Shown: positions 8,042-16,890, counted from the first letter of the stretch. The stretch is DNA of 37,399 nt from an uncultured Eubacteriales bacterium (GCA_900319955.1 ONQM01000005.1:1-37399), one strand, 5' to 3'. The notes: generated by a model from the sequence alone, not told the origin. Numbers and translations are program-made.

Positions 8042-8776
8042 ATTATTCTCTAAAAAATATTCTGCCAACTTAGTATAATTATCTTGGCTATTAAGACATG
8101 TATCAATTAAATAGCCTTTATTATTATGAAGCTGATACTCCTTTAATCCTCTTATATAAAAAGCTTTGTTTCTATCTTCTATATAGAAAGGAATTATGTT
8201 ATTTGAAAGACATTCTCTAAACATAATCATCCTTCCAACTCTTCCATTACCATCTTGAAAAGGATGAATTTTTTCAAATTTTGCATGAAATTCTATTATA
8301 TCTTCTATTTTTTTATTTTCTATTTTGTTATACCAGTTTAGAAGCTTTTTCATGTCAGTTGGAACATTTTTTGGAAGACATGTTGTAATATCACCTATAA
8401 CATTTTTTAGTTTCTTGTAATCGCCAACATTAAACCATGATTTTTCACTTTCGGTTAGAGTTCCATTTTTTAAAATAAAATGATAATTTTTAATAAGTTC
8501 TTCCGTTAAAGGTTTATCTAAAGTATCAAGCATATAGTTAAATAGAAAAAAATGATTTTGTGTCTCAGTTGCATCTTTCAAGACAATTACTTTTTCTTTA
8601 TCTGCAAGTATAGTTCCTGTATCAAAAATAGATGCTGTTTCATCTGGAGTAATTGTAGAACCTTCCATGTGATTGGTATTATATGCAAAATCAATTTGAG
8701 TTTTGTAATATAAATTACCTTTTAAATTCATTTTTCTTTGTTTAATAAGAGCATCTTTTATCTTTTTAGCATCCAT
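8039..8776 (-). CDS. Fic domain protein (probable AMP transferase with built-in inhibitory helix)
   Basis: The 245-residue protein has a complete Fic motif at residues 171-182 (HPFQDGNGRVGR), with the catalytic His171. Fic enzymes usually transfer AMP from ATP to a Ser, Thr or Tyr of a target protein. Residues 34-39 (TNHMEG) fit the [ST]xxxE[GN] autoinhibitory motif, and since it lies before the Fic core this is a class II arrangement, where Glu38 would block productive ATP binding. The remaining sequence is the usual all-helical Fic core. The start has GGAGGG a few bases upstream. Its -10 lies inside a 24-bp operator-like inverted repeat. No separate antitoxin gene is adjacent, which fits self-inhibition. 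The target protein is unknown. Confidence 0.93.
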   Translation of the reverse strand: MDAKKIKDALIKQRKMNLKGNLYYKTQIDFAYNTNHMEGSTITPDETASIFDTGTILADKEKVIVLKDATETQNHFFLFNYMLDTLDKPLTEELIKNYHFILKNGTLTESEKSWFNVGDYKKLKNVIGDITTCLPKNVPTDMKKLLNWYNKIENKKIEDIIEFHAKFEKIHPFQDGNGRVGRMIMFRECLSNNIIPFYIEDRNKAFYIRGLKEYQLHNNKGYLIDTCLNSQDNYTKLAEYFLENN

Positions 8777-8792
8777 GTTATCCCTCCAATAC

Positions 8793-8816
8793 TATATGTA
8801 TATTATACTACATATA
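8793..8816. promoter_or_regulatory. Inverted-repeat operator over the Fic -10 box
   Basis: TATATGTA-TATTATAC-TACATATA has perfect 8-bp arms. The spacer contains ATTATA at 8802-8807, which is TATAAT on the minus strand and is placed as the Fic gene -10. A dimer bound here would block that promoter. Confidence 0.6.
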
Positions 8817-8875
8817 CATAAACTTAAAAAGTAATATTTTGATAATTTTTTCTTTTAAAGTTAACTTTTTGTTGT

Positions 8876-8881
8876 TATAAT
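8876..8881 (+). promoter_or_regulatory. -10 box of the 8912 gene
   Basis: TATAAT about 30 bases before the start; no clear -35 is visible. The divergent Fic promoter is about 65 bases away. Confidence 0.4.
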
Positions 8882-8911
8882 AAATGTATAAATAATAGGG
8901 GGGTGGTATAA

Positions 8912-9859
8912 ATGATAGAGTTTATTAAAAATATATTTTACAATAGTCATTTAAATTTTTTAAATATAGGCGATATTATTTGGGCTAAAAGGTATAATAC
9001 AAAAGAGGAAGAAAATGTAATACCTTTAGGTCATAGAACTGGTCCATATATAATTATTTATAAATTACTTTTAAAAGTATATGCTCTTGAATTTACTAGT
9101 AATGATAAAGAAGCAAGATATAAGATAAAATTAAATACTAAAATAGATGATAGAAAAGATACATTTGTTTATTTAAATAAAATAGTACTTTTAAATAAAG
9201 ATAGATATATTAAAAAGGTGGGTAATATTGATAAAGAAGAACTTGATAGATTATATAGATATATATTTATTTTTAGTACAAAAAATAATTTAAGACTAAT
9301 ACCAGTAAAAAAGATAAAATATAATATATTAAAAGGAGATATTGTTAAATATAATAATTCTTTATTCTATGTCAAAGATTTAAATGAAAAGAGTTATTTT
9401 ATTATGCAAGTAACTAGAAGAAAAAATGGAGATAAAAGAATAAAGATAAATAATACTTATTACTCATTTGATTTTAATAATGTAAGAAAAATAAATAAAA
9501 ATGAAAAATTAATATTAATAGATATTGTAAATGAAAATATTATAAGAAGAATTGATAGTTATAAAGTAAAGAAAGAAACAGGAAATATAGAAAGAGGAGT
9601 ATTAATTAAATATAGGGATAAATACTTTTATATTTATGGAGAATATGAATATAATTTTCTTGCATTTAGAGTATATTTAACGAAAACTAATAAAAAAATG
9701 AGGCAAATTATAATTAAGGGAGGACAATACTATACTTTATTTGAAGATTTAATACTAAAGAAAAGTGATGATATGAAAATAATCAGAAAAGCATATGATA
9801 GAGAGATGGATGAAATTAAAAAATTAAGAAAAACGCATAAGAAAACACATAAGAAATAA
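8912..9859 (+). CDS. Unknown protein with three SH3/PemK-like beta units
   Basis: I do not recognise this 315-residue protein by name. It appears to contain three related segments, each starting with a short strand and charged turn: IGDIIWAKRY (residues about 18-27), KGDIVKYNNSLFYV (about 139-152) and RGVLIKYRDKYFYI (about 229-242). The first, followed by GHRTGPYIIIYK, resembles the start of MazF/PemK-type beta barrels, which often begin GDI-W and continue with a Gly-rich turn. This is a weak similarity. The C-terminus is a Lys/His-rich tail (THKKTHKK). There is no signal peptide or membrane helix, so it should be cytoplasmic and possibly nucleic-acid binding. A strong site (GGGGGGTGG) precedes ATG 8912. 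It is a single gene diverging from the Fic gene; the spacer to pnp has no strong terminator. Confidence 0.75.
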   Translation: MIEFIKNIFYNSHLNFLNIGDIIWAKRYNTKEEENVIPLGHRTGPYIIIYKLLLKVYALEFTSNDKEARYKIKLNTKIDDRKDTFVYLNKIVLLNKDRYIKKVGNIDKEELDRLYRYIFIFSTKNNLRLIPVKKIKYNILKGDIVKYNNSLFYVKDLNEKSYFIMQVTRRKNGDKRIKINNTYYSFDFNNVRKINKNEKLILIDIVNENIIRRIDSYKVKKETGNIERGVLIKYRDKYFYIYGEYEYNFLAFRVYLTKTNKKMRQIIIKGGQYYTLFEDLILKKSDDMKIIRKAYDREMDEIKKLRKTHKKTHKK

Positions 9860-9936
9860 TTTTGTACGTACATAATTGCTCTTTTTTCTTTTATTTATTT
9901 TAAATTTGTTATACAATAGAAGTGATTGGAGTTAAT

Positions 9937-12108
9937 ATGAAGAGAACATTTGAAAAAGATTTTTATGGAAAGAAAATAATTATTGAACATGGAGAGCTTG
10001 CAAAACAAGCTACTAGTAGTGTACTAGTAAGATATGGAGATACTGTTGTTTTAACTGCAGTAGTTCTAAATAAGGATGTAAACCTACTTTCTGACTTTTT
10101 CCCATTAACAGTTAACTATGAGGAAAAACTCTATGCTGTAGGTAAAATTCCTGGTGGATTTATTAAAAGAGAAGGACGCCCTACAGAAGCTGCAACACTT
10201 GCAGCACGTATGATTGATCGTCCTATGAGACCACTTTTCCCAGAAGACTTTAAAAATGAAGTGCAAATAATTAATACTGTACTTTCAGTAGAGCCTGATG
10301 CAGATCCGACTCTTGCAGCACTTTTAGGATCAAGCATTGCAGTATCTATTAGCAAGATACCATTTAATGGACCAGTAGCTGGTGTTAAAGTTGGGTATAT
10401 TGATAAGAAATATGTGATTAATCCTACACCTGATGAGGAAGAAAAAAGTTTAATTGATTTAACAGTTGCTGGTACAATGGATGCTATAAATATGGTTGAG
10501 TCATCTGCTCACGAAGCATCAGAAGAAGTTATGCTAAAAGGTCTTTTAGAAGGACATAAGGCTGTTAAAGAACTTGTAGAGTTTGAAAATGAAATAGTTG
10601 ATGCAATTGGTGAAGAAAAGATGGAATATGAGCATCTTGAAATAGATGATGATTTAAGAAAGTCAATTGATGATGCAGTAGCAGGTAAACTTAACAAAGC
10701 ATTAAGAATAAAAGAAAAACTTGCAATGCATGAAGCAGTAGACAAAATAAAAGAAGATGTAGTTGAAAAATATAGAGAAGAAAATAAAGATAAACTTGAA
10801 GAAGATGATCTGAATTTACTTCTTTGTAAAGTAGAAAAAGTGCTAAGTGATATAGAGTATCGTGAATTTAGAAAGATAATAGTAGTTGATAAGATTCGTC
10901 CTGATGGAAGAAAGTTTGATGAGATAAGAAAGCTATCTGCTAGAGTAGATATACTTCCAAGAACTCATGGATCAGCACTATTTACAAGAGGAGAAACACA
11001 AGCACTTTCAACAACAACACTTGGAGCACTTGGAGAGCATCAAATACTTGATGGCTTAAGTCTAGAAGATGAAAAACGTTTTATGCTTCACTATAACTTT
11101 CCTAAATTCTGTGTTGGAGAAACTGGAAGATATGGAGCTCCTGGCCGCCGTGAAATAGGTCATGGTGCACTAGGTGAAAAAGCATTAAGACAAGTTATTC
11201 CAAGTGAAGAAGAATTTCCTTATACAATAAGAGTTGTATCAGAAATACTAGAGTCTAACGGATCATCTTCACAGGCATCAATATGTGCTGGTTGCATGTC
11301 GCTTATGGCTGCAGGTGTTCCAATAAAAGCTCCAGTTGCTGGTATTGCAATGGGCCTAATTACAGCACCTAATGGGAAAGACTATCAAATATTAACAGAT
11401 ATTCAAGGAATGGAAGATCATTTAGGCGATATGGACTTTAAAGTTGCTGGTACTAAAAATGGTATATGTGCACTTCAAATGGATATCAAAATAAAAGGCA
11501 TTAATAAAAAAATACTTAAAGAAGCACTAGAGCAAGCTAAAAAAGCTAGAATGCAAGTATTAGACGTAATGACCAAAGCTATTAAAGAGCCTCGCAAGGA
11601 AGTATCTAAGTATGCACCAAAGACTGTTACATTTATGATTAATCCATCAAAGATAAAAGATGTAATTGGAAAAGGTGGAGATACAATTACTAAGATTATA
11701 TGCGATGCATCAAATGTTAAAGATGTAAATGATGTTAATGCTGTAAAAGTGGACTTAAAAGATGATGGTGAGGTTATAATTTATCATAAAGATAAAGATA
11801 TAATTGAGAAAACTCGTAAGATGATAGAAGATATAGCTCGAGAAGTAGAACAAGGAAAAATATATAATGCTAAAGTAATAGACATTGAAGACTTTGGAGT
11901 ATTTGTTGAACTTTGGCCTGGTATGGAAGGATTAGTACATATCTCAAAACTTGATACAAAACGAGTTGAAAAATGCACTGATGTTGTAAAACTAGGTGAT
12001 GAAATACTTGTTAAAGCAATAGGAACAGATAAAAAAGGAAGACAGAATTTCTCAAGAAAAGATGTACTTGAAGAATTAAATATAAAAAAAGAAAAAAAAG
12101 ATGAATAA
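9937..12108 (+). CDS. pnp: Polynucleotide phosphorylase
   Basis: PNPase degrades RNA 3' to 5' by phosphorolysis and is part of the RNA degradosome. The 723-residue protein shows the full order: first RNase PH-like domain (GDTVVLTAVV, with FPLTVNYEEK), an alpha-helical linker, second RNase PH domain with the catalytic region (TRGETQALSTTTLG, GEHQ, DGL, then GVPIKAPVAGIAMGL and ILTDIQGMEDHLGDMDFKVAGT), a KH domain (IGKGGDTITKI) and a C-terminal S1 domain (GVFVELWPGMEGLVHISKL). ATG 9937 is chosen since TTGGAG ends six bases before it and the sequence MKRTFEKDF fits the family; the GTG at 9922 is not needed. Unlike in many Firmicutes, rpsO is not directly upstream. The next gene follows after 15 bases, probably in the same transcript. 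Confidence 0.98.
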   Translation: MKRTFEKDFYGKKIIIEHGELAKQATSSVLVRYGDTVVLTAVVLNKDVNLLSDFFPLTVNYEEKLYAVGKIPGGFIKREGRPTEAATLAARMIDRPMRPLFPEDFKNEVQIINTVLSVEPDADPTLAALLGSSIAVSISKIPFNGPVAGVKVGYIDKKYVINPTPDEEEKSLIDLTVAGTMDAINMVESSAHEASEEVMLKGLLEGHKAVKELVEFENEIVDAIGEEKMEYEHLEIDDDLRKSIDDAVAGKLNKALRIKEKLAMHEAVDKIKEDVVEKYREENKDKLEEDDLNLLLCKVEKVLSDIEYREFRKIIVVDKIRPDGRKFDEIRKLSARVDILPRTHGSALFTRGETQALSTTTLGALGEHQILDGLSLEDEKRFMLHYNFPKFCVGETGRYGAPGRREIGHGALGEKALRQVIPSEEEFPYTIRVVSEILESNGSSSQASICAGCMSLMAAGVPIKAPVAGIAMGLITAPNGKDYQILTDIQGMEDHLGDMDFKVAGTKNGICALQMDIKIKGINKKILKEALEQAKKARMQVLDVMTKAIKEPRKEVSKYAPKTVTFMINPSKIKDVIGKGGDTITKIICDASNVKDVNDVNAVKVDLKDDGEVIIYHKDKDIIEKTRKMIEDIAREVEQGKIYNAKVIDIEDFGVFVELWPGMEGLVHISKLDTKRVEKCTDVVKLGDEILVKAIGTDKKGRQNFSRKDVLEELNIKKEKKDE

Positions 12109-12123
12109 AAGAGGGATTAGTAT

Positions 12124-12828
12124 ATGAAAAATATACTTAAGATAATAGGTAGTGTGGTACTTATAATATTTCTAATATATTTTGTGTATAGAAATATAAA
12201 TCTTTGGCATGTACCTAAAAGTGATTTAGTTAAAAATGAAGCAACTAGTAAACTATATAGAAAAGTAATTCCAAATACAGATAATATTTCATGGATGACT
12301 TATTACTATACAAATAAGGATGTAAAAGTAAATGATATACCAGAAGGCATGAAATATAATATTGCTTTTAAAAATACTGGTACTGGTATGAATGAAGTAG
12401 ATGAAAAGACTTTAAAAAAAGCATATGAAGATGTTTATGGTGAAGGATCTTATAAACCAGTAGAAAGTTTTTATGGAGGATGCACAAAGTACTACTATGA
12501 TAAAATAAATAAGATGTATAAAGCTAAAGAAAGAAATACATGTAAAAGTATTAATACAACAATAATTTCAAAAATAACAGATGCAGAAGAAAAAAATAAT
12601 AAATTTAACTTAACAGTTGAAATAGCATATTTAGATGGAAATACAAGAACAGTTTATAAAGATTGTGATTCATCATTAACTTCATGTACAAATATAATAG
12701 AAAAAAATGCTGTAACATTTGCAGAAGAAAATCTTGATGAAAAAAATTATAATTTGCATAAATATAAATTTTACTATGAAGGGAAAAATAACAATTATTA
12801 CTTTGTAGAAAGCAAAAAAATTAAATAG
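12124..12828 (+). CDS. Membrane-anchored extracytoplasmic protein of unknown function
   Basis: This 234-residue protein has one N-terminal hydrophobic helix (about residues 5-22) with Lys residues on its cytoplasmic side, then a hydrophilic domain predicted outside the cell. That domain has four Cys (YGGCTKYYY, RNTCKS, DCDSSLTSC), possibly in disulfides, and an alternating charged pattern suggesting beta strands. I do not recognise the family. It begins 15 bases after pnp with GAGGGATT before the ATG and ends in its own hairpin terminator, so it is the tail of the pnp transcript. A function linked to RNA turnover is not implied. Confidence 0.8.
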   Translation: MKNILKIIGSVVLIIFLIYFVYRNINLWHVPKSDLVKNEATSKLYRKVIPNTDNISWMTYYYTNKDVKVNDIPEGMKYNIAFKNTGTGMNEVDEKTLKKAYEDVYGEGSYKPVESFYGGCTKYYYDKINKMYKAKERNTCKSINTTIISKITDAEEKNNKFNLTVEIAYLDGNTRTVYKDCDSSLTSCTNIIEKNAVTFAEENLDEKNYNLHKYKFYYEGKNNNYYFVESKKIK

Positions 12829-12848
12829 TTCTAAATGAGCTATTTTTT
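12823..12848 (+). terminator. Terminator after the pnp operon
   Basis: AAATAGTTC-TAAAT-GAGCTATTT is a 9-bp stem with one G-T pair, followed by more T. It ends the transcript before the SpoIVFA-like gene. Confidence 0.75.
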
Positions 12849-12872
12849 CATATACTTTATTAGGTGATACTT

Positions 12873-13442
12873 GTGAATATAGATGATTATAGAAGATCAA
12901 GATCTGGAAATAAAGAGAAGAATAAAAGTAAAAAAGGAGGAGCTAAACTTCTTTTATGTACTATTTTATTAATGATAGGATTAATAATAACTAAAGGTAA
13001 TAGTAAACTTAAGTTTAAAGTAAAAAATGAAATATATAGTACTAATATAAATTTTAATTATTTTAAGAAACTATATCATAAATACATTGGTAAATATATT
13101 GGGGAGAAAAAGAAAGCAAGCAAAGTATCAGGTGAAGTTTTATCTTATGAAAGTATTAAAAATGATGGCGGTAAAGCAGTTCTAAAAGTAGATAAAAACT
13201 ATTTAGTTCCATGTCTTAATAGTGGTATAGTAGTTTTTATTGGAAATAAAGATAACCTAGGAAATACAGTAGTTTTAGAAGATATAAATGGAGTAGAGAC
13301 ATGGTATTCTAATATTACAGTAAATGGAATTAAAATGTATGATTATATAGCAAAAGGAAAAATAGTTGGTACATCAAGTAATAAGTTGATACTATCATTC
13401 TATAAAAAAGGTAAGATACTTGACTATAAAAAATATATTTAA
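12873..13442 (+). CDS. SpoIVFA-like membrane protein with degenerate M23 (LytM) domain
   Basis: The 189-residue protein has a basic N-terminus (DDYRRSRSGNKEKNKSKK), one membrane helix (about residues 26-44) and a C-terminal domain laid out like an M23/LytM peptidase: SGIVVFIGNKDNLGNTVVLE, then ETWYSNI, then AKGKIVGTSSNKLILSFYKKG. The zinc-binding His residues of active M23 enzymes are absent, as in SpoIVFA, the inhibitor that holds the SpoIVFB protease in check during sporulation. The following, overlapping gene encodes an M50 protease like SpoIVFB, which supports the pairing. GTG 12873 is chosen because AGGTGA ends five bases before it; GTG 12864 would overlap that site. Whether this organism sporulates cannot be told from the window. 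Confidence 0.65.
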   Translation: MNIDDYRRSRSGNKEKNKSKKGGAKLLLCTILLMIGLIITKGNSKLKFKVKNEIYSTNINFNYFKKLYHKYIGKYIGEKKKASKVSGEVLSYESIKNDGGKAVLKVDKNYLVPCLNSGIVVFIGNKDNLGNTVVLEDINGVETWYSNITVNGIKMYDYIAKGKIVGTSSNKLILSFYKKGKILDYKKYI

Positions 13443-14193
13443 CAAAATCAAACTTGATAATATAACTATTATATTAGGCCTTTTTTCAATGCTCATAGGA
13501 TATTTTAAAGAATTTTCAATTATAATTTATCTAATTGTAATACATGAAATAGGTCACTGTCTTTTTGCTTCCTTATTTAATAAAAATATACTTAAAATAA
13601 ATATATATCCTTTTGGAGGAGAATCTTTAATTGACATAAAACCAAGTACTAAGATAATTTATGAAATAATTATTCTAATAACGGGGCCTTTATTTCAGTT
13701 ACTTGCAGCATACGTTTTAATAAATATTGCAAATAATTTAGATGAAAAAGAACTAATTAAAAATATAAATAATGCTCTTATTGTATTTAATCTTTTACCA
13801 ATATATTCATTAGATGGAGGTAAGATAATAAATAATATTTTAAATATATTTTTGAGTATTAAGAAAAGTTTTGAAATATCAATCATAATATCTTATTTAA
13901 CAATAATATTTATAATAATATATTTTAATAAAGATATAAGTTTGAGTATTATTTACATGATAATATTTTTAAGTATTAAAACATATAAAGAAATATCAAT
14001 GTATAATTATAACTATAATAGTTTTATGTTAGATAGATTTCTAAATAAATATCATTTTAAGGATAAAAAAATAATAGAAAATAGCAAGATGTATTATAGA
14101 AATAAATACAATTTAGTAAAAAATAATGATAAATATTATACTGAAAACGATATTTTAATAAAAAAGTTTGGTAAAAGCGTTGACACAAATTAA
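13420..14193 (+). CDS. SpoIVFB-like site-2 (M50) intramembrane metalloprotease
   Basis: The 257-residue membrane protein has the zinc site H42-E43-x2-H46 (VIHEIGHCLFA) in one helix and the second M50 motif NLLPIYSLDGGK with Asp132 in another; these make an intramembrane zinc protease. After four to six helices, the C-terminal 75 residues are soluble and Lys/Asn/Tyr-rich. SpoIVFB cleaves pro-sigma-K in the mother cell of Bacillus; related S2P enzymes cut other membrane regulators. The start is TTG 13420 with AAGGT before it, overlapping the SpoIVFA-like gene by 23 bases, so the two are translationally coupled. No terminator is seen before the tRNA. Sporulation as the role is inferred from the pair; a different substrate is possible. 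Confidence 0.8.
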   Translation: MTIKNIFNKIKLDNITIILGLFSMLIGYFKEFSIIIYLIVIHEIGHCLFASLFNKNILKINIYPFGGESLIDIKPSTKIIYEIIILITGPLFQLLAAYVLINIANNLDEKELIKNINNALIVFNLLPIYSLDGGKIINNILNIFLSIKKSFEISIIISYLTIIFIIIYFNKDISLSIIYMIIFLSIKTYKEISMYNYNYNSFMLDRFLNKYHFKDKKIIENSKMYYRNKYNLVKNNDKYYTENDILIKKFGKSVDTN

Positions 14194-14243
14194 AATGCTA
14201 TGCTATAATTTATATGTTGTTCGGAAGAAAGAACATATTTATT

Positions 14244-14319
14244 GGGGCATTAGCTCAGCTGGGAGAGCGCCTGCTTTGCAAGCAGGAGGTCAGCAGTTCG
14301 ATCCTGCTATGCTCCACCA
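14244..14319 (+). tRNA. tRNA-Ala (anticodon TGC)
   Basis: A complete 76-base cloverleaf: acceptor GGGGCAT/ATGCTCC, D-arm AGCTCAGCTGGGAGAGC, anticodon stem CCTGC/GCAGG with loop TTTGCAA (anticodon TGC at 14277-14279), T-arm containing GTTCGATCC, and an encoded CCA at 14317-14319. It is far richer in GC than its flanks. Confidence 0.98.
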
Positions 14320-14331
14320 TTTTGTAACTAT

Positions 14332-14360
14332 AAGATACTAAGAAATTAGTATCTTTTTAT
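14332..14360 (+). terminator. Terminator after tRNA-Ala
   Basis: A perfect 10-bp stem, AAGATACTAA / TTAGTATCTT, with a GAAA loop (14342-14345) and a T-rich tract. Confidence 0.9.
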
Positions 14361-14466
14361 TTTTATATTGAAAAATGTATTAAAATTGAAAAAATTAAAC
14401 TTTTTTTCATTTTTTTTTGCACATTTTAAAATTTTTGTCGAATATTATATATAGGGAGGTGAAAAA

Positions 14467-16524
14467 ATGGAAATTGTAAAACAGGAGGGAATCAAAGATT
14501 GTGGAGTATGCTCGCTACTTTCAGTAATTAGATTTTATGGTGGTAATGTTTCATTAGAATATTTAAGAGAACTAACAGGAACCACAAAAAATGGTGTAAC
14601 TGCACTAAATTTAGTAAATGCTGCAACAAGTCTTGGATTTGACTCCTATGGTCTAAAGGAAAAGCTTGAAGATATTAAAGTTGAAGATTTACCTATAATC
14701 AGTCATATAATAGTTAATAAAAATCTTAAACATTTCATAGTAATATACGGAATAGATAAAAAGTGTGAAAAAATACTTGTAATGGATCCTTATTATGGTA
14801 AAAAAATATTATCTTTTACAGAATTTAATTTAATGACAAGTAATGTCTATATTTATTTAAAGCCAGTTAGACATTTGCCTATAATAAAAGAAAAAGAAAT
14901 AATAAAACCATGGGTTAAAGATTTTTTAAAAAATAATAGCACTGTTTATTTAATAATCTTTGTTATACTAGAGTTTATTCTAACTATACTATGTTCTTCT
15001 GAATTTAATGTATTTATAAATGAAGCAGTAAACTATAATATGCTAAATAATGTAAAAGTTATTACGTTACTATTTATTACATTAGAACTTTATAAAGAAT
15101 TAGTAGGTATAATAACTTTATCTTATTCATTAAAATTAACAACAAACTTAAATGAGTATTTAACTAAAAAAATACTTTCTAGAATTACACTACTTCCATA
15201 TCTTTACTATGAGACAAGAACAAGTGGAGAAGTAATATCAAAAGTAAAAGATTTAGAAAACATTAAAAATTTTTTAATCAAATTTATTTCAAGATTTCCA
15301 CTTGATTTAATGATAATAATACTTGTTTTAATTAAATTAATAAAATTTAATTTAAATGTATTTTTAATAATTATTTTAATATATTCAATAAAAATTATAT
15401 TTAAAATATTTTATTTAAGAATATATAAAGTAAAGAAAGAATTTATGTTAAGAGATGAAGATAAAGTAAATGGCGTATTATATGAAAATGTAAAAGGTAT
15501 GCAAAGTATTAAGGGCATGCATATAGAAAAAGAAAGATTAAATAGATTCTTAAAGATATATAGAAATTTCTTATCAAAATCATATGATCTTATCATGCTT
15601 AGTGGAGGAGCATCAAAGATAGATGATTTCTTAATGGAACTTGCAAGACTTATACTTCTTTCTTATTCATCTATTATGATAATTAATGGAAAATTAAAAC
15701 TTGCAAGCTTAATACTTATTTATACACTTTATACATACTTTGAATCAGCAGTATTAGATATGTTTTCAATATTTACAAATTATACTGATTATAGAGTATC
15801 TAAAAAGAGAATTGAAGATTTATTTATGGTAAATATTGATAACTTTAACTGCAATGAATACTTTAATAAGTATGAATTAAAAGGGCCTATTAAAATTAAA
15901 AATTTAAATTATAAATATGGAGTTAGAAAGATATTTGATAATTTATGTTTAGAAATAAAGAAACAAGAAAAAATTATTTTAATAGGAGAAAGTGGAATAG
16001 GCAAATCAACTCTTATGAAAATAATAAGTGGTTTTATTGAAGTTCCAAGTGGTATGGTTAAAATAGGACCATTTGATATTTCTCATATTCATTTAGACTT
16101 AATAAGAACAAAAATTTCCTACACCTCTCAAAAGGAAGCTCTTTTTACAGGAACTATAAGAGACAATATAATATATAAAGGAGATGAGGATTTAGATAAA
16201 ATAATAGATATTGTTGGACTTAATAAAATATTTAAAAGTTCTTTAGGACTTGATGAAGTAATTGAAGAAGATGGAGAAAACTTAAGTGGAGGTGAAAGGC
16301 AAAGAATAATACTTGCAAGAAGTTTGATGAAAAAAAGTGATATCTACATATTTGATGAAGCTTTTAATGAACTTAATATTGAAGAAGAAAAGCGTATTGT
16401 TAAAAATATTTTAAAGTATCTAAAAAATAAAATAGTTATAGTTATTAGTCATAGATTAACAACACTTGATTTATTTGATAGAATTTTAGTTTTAGAAGGA
16501 GGTAAAATACATGAGAAATTATAA
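14467..16524 (+). CDS. Peptidase-containing ABC exporter (C39, bacteriocin processing and export)
   Basis: The 685-residue protein combines three parts. Residues 1-130 are a C39 cysteine protease: Gln6, catalytic Cys12 in KDCGVCSLL, His89 in LKHFIVIYG and Asp107 in VMDPYYG. Residues about 150-430 form the membrane domain. Residues about 460-685 form the ATPase, with Walker A GESGIGKST (507-515), signature LSGGERQR (from 606) and Walker B IYIFDEA. Such proteins cut double-glycine leaders from bacteriocins or pheromones while exporting them. The genes just downstream encode two peptides with exactly such leaders, so substrate and exporter are linked here. A strong site (GGGAGGTG) precedes ATG 14467, and the gene has its own transcript after the tRNA terminator. 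The next gene overlaps its 3' end by 14 bases. Confidence 0.96.
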   Translation: MEIVKQEGIKDCGVCSLLSVIRFYGGNVSLEYLRELTGTTKNGVTALNLVNAATSLGFDSYGLKEKLEDIKVEDLPIISHIIVNKNLKHFIVIYGIDKKCEKILVMDPYYGKKILSFTEFNLMTSNVYIYLKPVRHLPIIKEKEIIKPWVKDFLKNNSTVYLIIFVILEFILTILCSSEFNVFINEAVNYNMLNNVKVITLLFITLELYKELVGIITLSYSLKLTTNLNEYLTKKILSRITLLPYLYYETRTSGEVISKVKDLENIKNFLIKFISRFPLDLMIIILVLIKLIKFNLNVFLIIILIYSIKIIFKIFYLRIYKVKKEFMLRDEDKVNGVLYENVKGMQSIKGMHIEKERLNRFLKIYRNFLSKSYDLIMLSGGASKIDDFLMELARLILLSYSSIMIINGKLKLASLILIYTLYTYFESAVLDMFSIFTNYTDYRVSKKRIEDLFMVNIDNFNCNEYFNKYELKGPIKIKNLNYKYGVRKIFDNLCLEIKKQEKIILIGESGIGKSTLMKIISGFIEVPSGMVKIGPFDISHIHLDLIRTKISYTSQKEALFTGTIRDNIIYKGDEDLDKIIDIVGLNKIFKSSLGLDEVIEEDGENLSGGERQRIILARSLMKKSDIYIFDEAFNELNIEEEKRIVKNILKYLKNKIVIVISHRLTTLDLFDRILVLEGGKIHEKL

Positions 16525-16888
16525 AAAGAATATGCTTTTAACATATGTAAGTATTACTTATTTGTTTTCACTTTCTATTCTAATAACAGTGTTACTAACT
16601 AAATTTTATTATACATATAACTACTATAAAGGAATATATTTAGGAGATAATACTATAGAAGTTTATATAAAAGACAAGGACTATAAATATTTAAGAAAGA
16701 ATCCATATATCTATTCAAATAGTAAAAGAATAAAAGTAAAAATATTAGGAAAAGATAGTTATACTAAAAATAATTATACTTTAGTACTATTAAAATCAAA
16801 GAAAATAAGTAAAAAAACAAAATTAAACATAAGTATATATAAAGGTAAAAAAAACTTATTTAATATGCTTATAAAACCATGGAGGTAA
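16511..16888 (+). CDS. Single-pass membrane accessory protein of the bacteriocin exporter
   Basis: A 125-residue protein with one membrane helix near the N-terminus (about residues 9-31), then a very Lys/Tyr-rich domain, presumably outside the cell. Its place, overlapping the exporter gene by 14 bases and preceding the precursor genes, is where many bacteriocin loci have an HlyD-like accessory protein. However, it is much shorter than those (about 400-450 residues) and has no recognisable lipoyl or coiled-coil part. It could be a reduced accessory factor or an immunity protein. GGAGGT, six bases before the start, lies within the exporter gene. Confidence 0.75.
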   Translation: MRNYKKNMLLTYVSITYLFSLSILITVLLTKFYYTYNYYKGIYLGDNTIEVYIKDKDYKYLRKNPYIYSNSKRIKVKILGKDSYTKNNYTLVLLKSKKISKKTKLNISIYKGKKNLFNMLIKPWR

Positions 16889-16890
16889 AG

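Noticed and set aside
9858-9877. Near-palindrome around GTACGTAC before pnp as a terminator
   Set aside because: The symmetry has no loop, so it cannot form a usual terminator hairpin; it might be a protein site but nothing supports that.
10131-10745. Minus-strand open frames within pnp
   Set aside because: They are reverse-strand shadows of a highly conserved gene with no ribosome site or protein-like pattern; the same applies to those inside alaS, the kinase and xfp.
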